The notes below the pieces were generated by a model. It was given only the letters and a program-made list of their open reading frames with translations, searched no databases and was not told the DNA's origin. The position numbers and the translations under genes are program-made. From Fibrobacter sp. (GTDB lineage Bacteria; Fibrobacterota; Fibrobacteria; Fibrobacterales; Fibrobacteraceae), in contig JAKSIC010000005.1 in assembly GCA_024399015.1 (NCBI GenBank), positions 80,065 through 144,064 on the forward strand: a DNA stretch of 64,000 nucleotides. Reading direction: 5' to 3'. This document shows, one piece after another, positions 7,680 through 14,582 of the stretch (positions are counted from its first letter, which is position 1; every line of letters begins with the position of its first letter).

Positions 7680-8876
7680 CTAGAAAAAGAACTTTCCCTT
7701 GGCCCAGAATTCGGAATTGTGTTTATACATTCCGAAGAATCCTTCATCGCCAAAGACATGGTCATAGCCTCCGTACAATGTAATCTGATCATTCAGAGCA
7801 TATTGTACAGCAAACCTGCCGAAGAATCCTGATTCGCTAAAATCATATTCTCCAGAAAGAGCCACTTCCATGGTACTTTGCAAAAGGGATTTTGAAATCT
7901 GGAAGCTTGCCGAAGACAAATGGTCACCATTGTACTTGTAGGCATACTGAGCCATCAAAGTCCATTCATGAGGAGCATTCCAGTCCACCCCTACAACACC
8001 GTTGAAAGTATTCTTATGGGTATAACCCATGCCATCCTTGTTGGCAACAGCTTCATCCAAGTATTCCGCAGCTTCCATACGAATCACGAAGGCATCTACA
8101 GGAATGGATACATCACCGCCAAGAACCGTCATGGGTTCATAAACGCCCTTCAAAATCGGGCCCTTTTCAGGATCCATTTCAACATAGGTGACAGGAGTCT
8201 TATTGAAAGTATGGAGAGCCGTCAAGGAGAAATCCAGATATTCCAGGAAGAATCGTAAACGAGTTCCGTATTCACAGTTCTTGATTCGTGCTTCCGGAGT
8301 TTCCAATTCCAGATTCAACTCTTCAGGAATTCTCACATGCCACGGGTTTGCAGGATCCGTAGGCAACTTGTCGAAACTAGCCACCGGCACAAAGATGAAT
8401 TCTCCATTAAAGAAATCACCAAGGACCTTCAAATCAACCGCATTCACCGCCATACGAATGTCGTCGTAATCGTTGGCGATAAATTCCGTATAATCCAAGG
8501 GAGAAATCAAATCTGTCACGCGAGACTCATCAGCCACGCCCCAGACCACAATCTGCTTACCCACCTTGACTTCAATCCAATCGTTGGCGTAATCCAAGTA
8601 GGCTTCATTCAAGCTGAAACCAGTTTCTGATTCAACGATTTTATTGTAGATGGCATTGGCGCTTACAAAGAAGGACGCATTGTCGTAAGAGCCCTTCAAT
8701 TCCCCACGAACTCGCGTCCGAGAAGAAATCCAATCATGAGGATATTCCCGCTGTAAAGCGTGGTAACTATCCACAAATCCGCTGAACTGAAGAGGAGATT
8801 CTTCCTGGGCCATAGCCCAGGAAAAACCGCCCAACAGCAGGGCGAATAAGGTCCTATCCAAAAATTTTGACAACAT
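7680..8876 (-). CDS. Outer-membrane beta-barrel, DUF1302-like
   Basis: This 398-residue exported protein has a signal peptide ending AMA-QEE. It then shows alternating amphipathic strands and ends with the aromatic residues KFFF, the typical recognition tail for barrel insertion. The early segment FSGFVDSYHALQREYP and the stretch NEAYLDYANDWIEVKVGKQIVVWGVAD resemble DUF1302-type barrels, which are often encoded next to MMPL transporters and LolA-like proteins, as here. Its start overlaps the stop of the upstream LolA-like gene (TAATG). It is the last gene of the five-gene run and converges on the HD-GYP gene. Confidence 0.8.
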   Translation of the reverse strand: MLSKFLDRTLFALLLGGFSWAMAQEESPLQFSGFVDSYHALQREYPHDWISSRTRVRGELKGSYDNASFFVSANAIYNKIVESETGFSLNEAYLDYANDWIEVKVGKQIVVWGVADESRVTDLISPLDYTEFIANDYDDIRMAVNAVDLKVLGDFFNGEFIFVPVASFDKLPTDPANPWHVRIPEELNLELETPEARIKNCEYGTRLRFFLEYLDFSLTALHTFNKTPVTYVEMDPEKGPILKGVYEPMTVLGGDVSIPVDAFVIRMEAAEYLDEAVANKDGMGYTHKNTFNGVVGVDWNAPHEWTLMAQYAYKYNGDHLSSASFQISKSLLQSTMEVALSGEYDFSESGFFGRFAVQYALNDQITLYGGYDHVFGDEGFFGMYKHNSEFWAKGKFFF

Positions 8877-9649
8877 TATAAGCCTCGTTCCAGCTTATTC
8901 ACCGTAAAGGTCTTAGGATCAATCTTGATATTGTACTTCACATTGTTGAAGTACAATTCTGTGGCGTGATTAGACTGAACATTGTCAATACGCATCTTGC
9001 CGATGGTCCAGAAACCGTCAATCTGCTTGATGTCGCCAGTCTTGAATTTGCGCTGCAAGGATCCCATCTTGTCGAAGTAATCTACAGCCACCACCTTCAA
9101 GATATCCTTACGAATCCACATGATCTTCTTGGAGAAAACTTCATCAGCAGGATTCTTGGGAGTAGATTCCACCACATAGCAGTCAAAGCCATCCACCTTT
9201 TCGTCACGAAGGTACTTGTGGTTGTCTTCATCCACGTTGCGTTCGCCGATATCGTCATAAGTGAAATCAGAGCCCATGAAGTAATCGGTCTTGGAGCTGC
9301 TTCCGCTAATGCGGCGAGTCTTCTTCATGGCAGGGAGATAAAGCCACTGGTCATCAGACTTTCCCACTTCATCGTAATCCACCGTCAAGAAGCCTGTTCC
9401 CTTCACATCCTTCGGATAGGTAAAGAACATCACCTGCTTTGTGATCTTGCCTTCTTCCATGGCGAAGGAGGTAATCTTACGTTCACGAACACTGCCATTC
9501 TTGCTGATCAATTTCATATCCATTTCAGAAGAACGGGTATCTCCTTCAGGAACGTCGGACACCTTGACCATAATATCACGACCAGTCAGTTCGCCAGCAA
9601 AAAGTACAGAGGAAAGTGCCAATACGGTTGTTGCGATAAACTTTTTCAT
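8876..9649 (-). CDS. LolA-like outer-membrane lipoprotein-sorting protein
   Basis: This 257-residue exported protein has a signal peptide ending LFAGELTG. The segment [21 protein letters not shown], then [27 protein letters not shown], then a [10 protein letters not shown] strand are hallmarks of the family called outer membrane lipoprotein-sorting protein, a LolA/LolB-like half barrel that binds acyl chains. The likely role is carrying a lipidic substrate across the periplasm between the RND pump and the barrel. It lies 15 bp after the RND gene and overlaps the barrel gene by one base, so the three are almost certainly co-transcribed. Confidence 0.87.
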   Translation of the reverse strand: MKKFIATTVLALSSVLFAGELTGRDIMVKVSDVPEGDTRSSEMDMKLISKNGSVRERKITSFAMEEGKITKQVMFFTYPKDVKGTGFLTVDYDEVGKSDDQWLYLPAMKKTRRISGSSSKTDYFMGSDFTYDDIGERNVDEDNHKYLRDEKVDGFDCYVVESTPKNPADEVFSKKIMWIRKDILKVVAVDYFDKMGSLQRKFKTGDIKQIDGFWTIGKMRIDNVQSNHATELYFNNVKYNIKIDPKTFTVNKLERGL

Positions 9650-9664
9650 TTTTATTCTCCTTAT

Positions 9665-12034
9665 TTATTTTTTCTTCTTGTTAAAGGGGCGGACAATATA
9701 GATGAGGGCGGGAGTCAAAGTGTAGTCCGCAATCAAGGCCGCAAGTAAGCCTGCAATAGAAAGAATTCCGATTCTAGAGAGGGCATTCATTGGGCTGAAT
9801 ACAAAGATAAAGAACATGACGCACAAAATGATGGTGGTCATGGCCAAGGTCTTACCAATGCTCTGGAAAGTAGCCTTAATGGCCATCTTGTAGCTTTCAC
9901 GATCATTGTTACCAACACGTTCCAGCTCATACTTGATGTGGTTTGTCATGTGGATGGTATCGTCCACGGCGATACCCAAAATCATAGGCATCACAATCAT
10001 GGTGATCATATCCAGAGGCATACCGAAGTAACCCATGATACCGCCAATCAAGCAGACCGGAGCAATATTGGGAAGCATACCAATCAAACCTGCGCTAACA
10101 CTACCGAAGGCAAGAATCATCAGGATAGCAATCATGACAAAAGATCCAGCGAAGGAACGAAGCAAGCCCTTCACAAGCCTTCCGTTCATGGTGGCGTAAT
10201 TCATCACTTCACCAACCACAGAAACCTTGGCGTTAGGCAAGAACTTCGTTGCGGCAACCTTGATGGAATCCAGATTTTTCACAATTTCATTGGCATCATA
10301 ATTTGCCATTTCCACATGGATGTACGCAGTCTTGTAATCTTCATCGATCTTGTCAAACAGAGCTTCCCCATCAGAGATTTCGTAGAGGAACAATAGCTGG
10401 GTCAGCATATCGGCTTCGTCAGGAGTCTTGTAGTATTCCAAGGAGTCCCCGTTCAAAGTACGGTTCATTTCCTTCACCATCTGGGTGATGGAAGTAACAC
10501 GAGGTTTTTCCCCCGAAATCTTCGTCAAGCTCAAGCCACCCAAGGATTCTTCCAACTGTTCAATGGACTTCATGTTGGCCGGTTCCTTCAAGGCATCCCC
10601 TTCCGGGAATTCAATCATGACTTCATAACTGTAAAGGCTACCCAACTTGCCATCAAGCATATCCAGCAATCTTGCCACATAGGGAATCTTTACCCCCATG
10701 GTCTTGGTATAGTCCATATTCACATCAATCTTTGTGGCACCAGGAATCTGCAGCAACATCACAACGCCAACTATAATAGCCACAGGAACAGCCTTTGTAC
10801 AAACCTTCAAGGCCAGCTTTCCAAAATTCATATCCATTTTGGTAGCACCCTGGGAAAGGGCGAAACTGGGATCAGGCTTTCCATCCTTGCCAAAGCTCAT
10901 GAGAATAGGAATCAAGACCATCACATAGACAAACACCATAAAGACGATGGCAGCCGAAATACCACCAGTCCAACGAATAGGCTTGATACCAGCAAACAAG
11001 AAGGAAAGGAGGGATGCCATAGTGGTGACCACGGTAAAGAAGATGGGCCAACCCGTTTCTTCCACAGCTTGAATTGCGGATTCCTTGCGGTTTCCCGACA
11101 CGCGGAACTTCTGACGGAAGGCATTGATGTAATGCACCGAGTAACCCACAGACAAGGCCATGCCCAAAATCACCGGAAGGGCGATAATGTTCTGATCACC
11201 CACAAGGCCAATCCAGCCGTTAATACCCAAAGCAGAGGCAATGGCAAAGACCGTGGAAATGGCAGGAACCACCACACCGCGAAGAGAGCGGACAAAGAAA
11301 ATCAAGCAAAGGATGGAGATGATAAAGCCAAGGCCCACACGAATGGCGCATTCGCTGCCGGCCACTTCACCTTCTTCCATTTCGGTATAGCTCATACCCG
11401 CAGGCAGAAACTTGTACTTGTCGCTTTTAAATTCATCGGCAAAAATTACGTCACGAATTTTCGGGGTGATGTTATTTACGGCAAAGTCAATACCACCATC
11501 AAAAGGCAAGTAAGAAAGAACCAGCCAGCATTCCTTACGGTCATCAGAAACAATGTTGTTGACCAGAGAAGTGCGGCTCATAATCAAGTCAACCTTAGCT
11601 TTCAAAGAATCCAGATTTTCCGGAATACCCTTTTCAAAAGGATCAATGATTTCAAAACCTTCATCATTTGCCACCGGAATAGAAAGGCGGCTAGTCAAGG
11701 ATACCACCTTGTCAGCATAAGGAATTTCTGCTTCAAGGCGCTTGCCCACACGATCAATGGCCTTGAGAACTTCGGGAGTCATCACATCGTTGGCCCGCAC
11801 CATCAAGGAGAAGTAGTCGTCGTTGCCGAAAATCTCCTTGAAATGATCTGTATCCTTTTTTATAGAATCCCAGTTGTCAAACCAGTTTTCTTCGTTGGAA
11901 GACAATTTCAACTGGCCCAGGCCAATGCATGAAATTACAGTGAATAGAAAAATGGCCAACAGTATTGGCCACCGATACTTGATTTGCTTTCGGCCCAACT
12001 TACCGAAGAATTTATTGATGTCTGAAACAACCAT
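9665..12034 (-). CDS. RND superfamily transporter, MMPL type
   Basis: This 789-residue inner-membrane transporter has two repeats, each with a large periplasmic loop and about six helices. The first helix is WPILLAIFLFTVISCIGLG. The first repeat has GMALSVGYSVHYINAF and the second GIAVDDTIHMTNHI, so the acidic proton-relay pair is visible only in the second half. MMPL-type RND proteins export lipids or act in hopanoid and siderophore traffic. The start at 12034 is chosen because GGAGG lies just upstream; a longer in-frame reading would run into the flavodoxin gene. It is third in the DUF3793-flavodoxin-RND-LolA-barrel run. Confidence 0.9.
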   Translation of the reverse strand: MVVSDINKFFGKLGRKQIKYRWPILLAIFLFTVISCIGLGQLKLSSNEENWFDNWDSIKKDTDHFKEIFGNDDYFSLMVRANDVMTPEVLKAIDRVGKRLEAEIPYADKVVSLTSRLSIPVANDEGFEIIDPFEKGIPENLDSLKAKVDLIMSRTSLVNNIVSDDRKECWLVLSYLPFDGGIDFAVNNITPKIRDVIFADEFKSDKYKFLPAGMSYTEMEEGEVAGSECAIRVGLGFIISILCLIFFVRSLRGVVVPAISTVFAIASALGINGWIGLVGDQNIIALPVILGMALSVGYSVHYINAFRQKFRVSGNRKESAIQAVEETGWPIFFTVVTTMASLLSFLFAGIKPIRWTGGISAAIVFMVFVYVMVLIPILMSFGKDGKPDPSFALSQGATKMDMNFGKLALKVCTKAVPVAIIVGVVMLLQIPGATKIDVNMDYTKTMGVKIPYVARLLDMLDGKLGSLYSYEVMIEFPEGDALKEPANMKSIEQLEESLGGLSLTKISGEKPRVTSITQMVKEMNRTLNGDSLEYYKTPDEADMLTQLLFLYEISDGEALFDKIDEDYKTAYIHVEMANYDANEIVKNLDSIKVAATKFLPNAKVSVVGEVMNYATMNGRLVKGLLRSFAGSFVMIAILMILAFGSVSAGLIGMLPNIAPVCLIGGIMGYFGMPLDMITMIVMPMILGIAVDDTIHMTNHIKYELERVGNNDRESYKMAIKATFQSIGKTLAMTTIILCVMFFIFVFSPMNALSRIGILSIAGLLAALIADYTLTPALIYIVRPFNKKKK

Positions 12035-12092
12035 ATTTCCCTCCTCAAATCGTTTCCGATCGAGGTTCGCTATAGCATTTTTCTTTTTTTTA

Positions 12093-12521
12093 TCACGCCA
12101 AAGCCAAAACCTTGCCCAGTTCCTGGCACTTGGATTTGCCATCATCATCGGGGGCATTTTCAATAGCCAGAGGATCGTCCACCAAAACAAGACCTGCAGA
12201 GGCAGCATCATTTTTCCAGGTATTCATGTATTCGCCACCGCCCCAGCCGTAAGATCCGAACAGAACTACCTTCTTTCCAGAAAGAGCAGGTTTAATCTGT
12301 TCATACAAGGGCTGAAATTCGGAATCTTCAAGTTCCTCAGCACCCATAGCAGGGCAACCCAAGGCAAACTTATCAAAGACAGTAGCCGCATCAGCAGAGA
12401 AATCAGAAGTAGCGAAAACAGAGGCATCGCCACCAGCAGCCTGCACGCCAGCAGCAACTTCCTTAGCCATCATTTCCGTGTTTCCGGTACCAGACCAGTA
12501 TACAATTGCAATTTTGCTCAT
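12093..12521 (-). CDS. Flavodoxin
   Basis: This 142-residue short-chain flavodoxin is an FMN electron carrier. The phosphate-binding loop WSGTGNTE spans about residues 9-16, and later loops LGCPAMGAEELED and FGSYGWGGGEYM contact the flavin. Flavodoxins commonly replace ferredoxin when iron is scarce, which fits its place two genes from a DtxR-type operator and near feoAB. AAGGAAC precedes the ATG. It lies 32 bp after the DUF3793 gene and 58 bp before the RND gene on the same strand. Confidence 0.95.
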   Translation of the reverse strand: MSKIAIVYWSGTGNTEMMAKEVAAGVQAAGGDASVFATSDFSADAATVFDKFALGCPAMGAEELEDSEFQPLYEQIKPALSGKKVVLFGSYGWGGGEYMNTWKNDAASAGLVLVDDPLAIENAPDDDGKSKCQELGKVLALA

Positions 12522-12553
12522 TTTTTGTTCCTTATATTAATTTTAGATTCCTG

Positions 12554-13114
12554 TCAACTTGCGACCGTCAAACGATCCAAGGAAATACCCTGTTCAAACT
12601 GATTCCAAAGAACTTCCTTGCATTTTTTAAATACTTCAAAGATATGCATGGAATTTTGCACATCGTTATAGACCTTCCAACAGCCAATCTGTTTGTAATT
12701 ACGGCCACCATAGGCAATAAAGTCCCGAACATCATCCAAGGGGTAACCCAAAAAGATTCCCACTTCATGTGGAAAACAAACGGACTTTTTCATTCGATTC
12801 TGAAACACTCTTAAAAGAGATTCCAAATCAAAGGCCGAATAGCCGAAACCCTTCAGAAAATTCTGAATATCACAGGAAAGGGAAAGTTTTTCCAGATCGC
12901 AACCTCTATAGACATAGATGTAGTAGCGACCTCTTTTTTCGGCAATCACCCGTGCGAAAACGCCCTTGGGATTCAAACTTCGATTCCATCGTGCAATAAT
13001 TTCGCACAGCAGAACACCATCTGCTATTTCCAAGCAGAAAAGGTTTCCAACTTTCACACCCGCAAGAGTGGGTGCGCACTGTCGCACCAAACAAGAATCG
13101 AACATTCTAGCCAT
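12554..13114 (-). CDS. DUF3793-family protein
   Basis: This 186-residue cytoplasmic protein carries the DUF3793 core FPHEVGIFLGYPLDDVRDFI, then GCWKVYNDVQNS and FEVFKKC. The biochemical function is unknown, but such genes often adjoin flavodoxin or iron-uptake genes, as here. The start at 13114 is the first ATG, with a second three codons on. No Shine-Dalgarno sequence is seen, because the putative operator 13117-13130 occupies the bases just upstream. This suggests either a leaderless transcript or a start further inside. It is the first gene of the five-gene run. Confidence 0.85.
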   Translation of the reverse strand: MARMFDSCLVRQCAPTLAGVKVGNLFCLEIADGVLLCEIIARWNRSLNPKGVFARVIAEKRGRYYIYVYRGCDLEKLSLSCDIQNFLKGFGYSAFDLESLLRVFQNRMKKSVCFPHEVGIFLGYPLDDVRDFIAYGGRNYKQIGCWKVYNDVQNSMHIFEVFKKCKEVLWNQFEQGISLDRLTVAS

Positions 13115-13116
13115 AA

Positions 13117-13130
13117 TTAGATTAAGCTAA
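13117..13130. promoter_or_regulatory. Putative DtxR-family operator before DUF3793
   Basis: TTAGATTAAGCTAA is identical to the site in the porin promoter at 14494-14507 and fits TTAG-N6-CTAA. It ends two bases from the DUF3793 start codon, so a bound repressor would cover the transcription start or translation start region of the five-gene run. Confidence 0.7.
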
Positions 13131-13153
13131 CTTTTAAAAAAGGTCAAATATTT

Positions 13154-13220
13154 CCCGCCCACGGCGCACACCGGGGCGGGTAACCCTTCCAGCTCTATGA
13201 GGTAACGAACTTCGAGCTGG
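13154..13220 (-). other. Two GC-rich hairpins downstream of the porin gene
   Basis: Between the porin stop and the DUF3793 operator are two stable stems: CCCGCCC (13154-13160) with GGGCGGG (13174-13180), and CCAGCTC (13189-13195) with GAGCTGG (13214-13220). Neither is followed by a T-run. They may end porin transcription, insulate the next operator, or be a repeat or structured RNA. Confidence 0.45.
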
Positions 13221-13257
13221 GCGGAGGTTTTATGGCAACTTAACTATCCGCTCGCAA

Positions 13258-14388
13258 TTAGAATGCGAATACGGTTTCCAAACCGAGGTTCAGACCAACA
13301 CCATCAACATCGGAATCATCACCGATACCAACATTAACCATGGCAAAACCTGTAATTTCCAAGCCTTCCACCGGAGTAAAGTAGGCGCGAACACCCAAAT
13401 CCAAGGTAGACTTGTCTTCATTCACATCGGTAGTGCGAGAATGATATTCAACAGGAACACCCAAGGTCAGGAAGTCGAGAACACCAAAGCTGGGTTCTAC
13501 ATAACCAAAGAAATATTCAGGAATTTCATCGCCATGATCAATTGGAGCCTTGTCATCAAAGAGAGCATAGAACAAAGAACCCTTCACATTGACTGCGCCC
13601 AATTCCAAGGACGGTTCCACCAAGAGGGCATGGGTTGCACCCGGTTCATCTTCTCCAAGGTTGTCCATATGGAGACCATAGACCGCATGGAGGCCTACAA
13701 CGCCGAACTTCAAATTCGCATCGATACCGGCATGAAGTTCATTATGCTTAGGTTCCTGATAGGACTTATAATCCACATAGGGGCGGATTGTTTGTTCACC
13801 AAGGCCCAATTCGTAGGCTACATGCGCGTCATAAGCAACGCCTACGCACGATTCTTCACCATCTTCAACAACGCAAACTTGATTGTCGTTGTCACCGCGA
13901 CCAAAGCCAAGGCCAAAAACAAAGCCATTATAGTCAACTTCAACTCCTCGGATGTCGTGTTCTGCCATACCGGCGGCATTATCTGCCGGGTCATCATATT
14001 CATAGTAGTTCTGGAAAGCGCCTTCAGAGAACGTCAGGTCACCAGCCTTAATCACAAAGTTTTCGCTCTTGGTATACTGAACGAAAGCACCGTTATAGAT
14101 TGCCGCAGGATCGGCCGTTTCACCATCAGCTTCCAGCTGGACTTCCGCAGACCACTGATCATTGAACTTTACTGCAAAATTCAGATCAAAGGTGGTTGCA
14201 TATTCATGGTTCACCTTGTCGTCATTGATAAGGTCGCCAGTGTAAGCGTCAAATTCCACTTCACCAGAAATTGCGACTTCAGGACCCTTGGATTCTGCAG
14301 CGGATTCAGCGGAAGCGGCTTCTTCCGCAAAAGCGTTTGCAGCAAGGAGAGAAGCCGACATTAAACCAAATGCGATATTGTATTTCAT
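13258..14388 (-). CDS. Porin-like outer-membrane beta-barrel in the iron cluster
   Basis: This 376-residue exported protein has a signal peptide ending NAFA-EEAAS, a short alanine/serine/glutamate-rich linker, then amphipathic strands starting VAISGEVEFDAYTGD and ending GLNLGLETVFAF, with a terminal phenylalanine typical of barrels. The acidic composition (many D and E in loops) would suit cation passage, but that is inference. It lies downstream of feoB, separated by a hairpin terminator, and has its own promoter with a DtxR-type operator overlapping a putative -35 element. It likely supplies metal across the outer membrane to FeoB. Confidence 0.82.
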   Translation of the reverse strand: MKYNIAFGLMSASLLAANAFAEEAASAESAAESKGPEVAISGEVEFDAYTGDLINDDKVNHEYATTFDLNFAVKFNDQWSAEVQLEADGETADPAAIYNGAFVQYTKSENFVIKAGDLTFSEGAFQNYYEYDDPADNAAGMAEHDIRGVEVDYNGFVFGLGFGRGDNDNQVCVVEDGEESCVGVAYDAHVAYELGLGEQTIRPYVDYKSYQEPKHNELHAGIDANLKFGVVGLHAVYGLHMDNLGEDEPGATHALLVEPSLELGAVNVKGSLFYALFDDKAPIDHGDEIPEYFFGYVEPSFGVLDFLTLGVPVEYHSRTTDVNEDKSTLDLGVRAYFTPVEGLEITGFAMVNVGIGDDSDVDGVGLNLGLETVFAF

Positions 14389-14482
14389 TATTTATCCTTT
14401 TTTCTTTTTGTTATAAACTTTAGGGGCTGTGTCGGGCATTGCCATCATCTAAAGGATGATTGCCACGCTATTTTTTAGCTTA

Positions 14483-14520
14483 TACAAACTTTGTTAGATT
14501 AAGCTAATTAAGAGTTTGTA
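14483..14520. promoter_or_regulatory. Porin promoter operator: DtxR-type site nested in a larger inverted repeat
   Basis: The core TTAGATTAAGCTAA spans 14494-14507. It is flanked by an 8-bp perfect inverted repeat, TACAAACT at 14483-14490 and AGTTTGTA at 14513-14520, nearly centred on the core. On the minus strand a TATAAG -10 candidate lies at 14479-14484, and with a 17-bp spacer the -35 (TTAGCT) falls within the core site. Confidence 0.65.
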
Positions 14521-14525
14521 AATTA

Positions 14526-14557
14526 GGGCCGTTGGAGGAGACACGTTCCAACGGCCC
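14526..14557 (-). terminator. Hairpin terminator after feoB
   Basis: GGGCCGTTGGA at 14526-14536 pairs perfectly with TCCAACGGCCC at 14547-14557. On the minus strand it follows the feoB stop by about 25 bases. The following tract is only moderately T-rich (TAATTT), so read-through into the porin gene is possible. Confidence 0.6.
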
Positions 14558-14582
14558 CGATTTACGTTGTTACAAAAGGTTA

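Noticed and set aside
12035..12211. A 59-residue N-terminal extension of the RND transporter
   Set aside because: The extension would overlap the flavodoxin coding region in another frame. GGAGG just before the ATG at 12034 marks the start.
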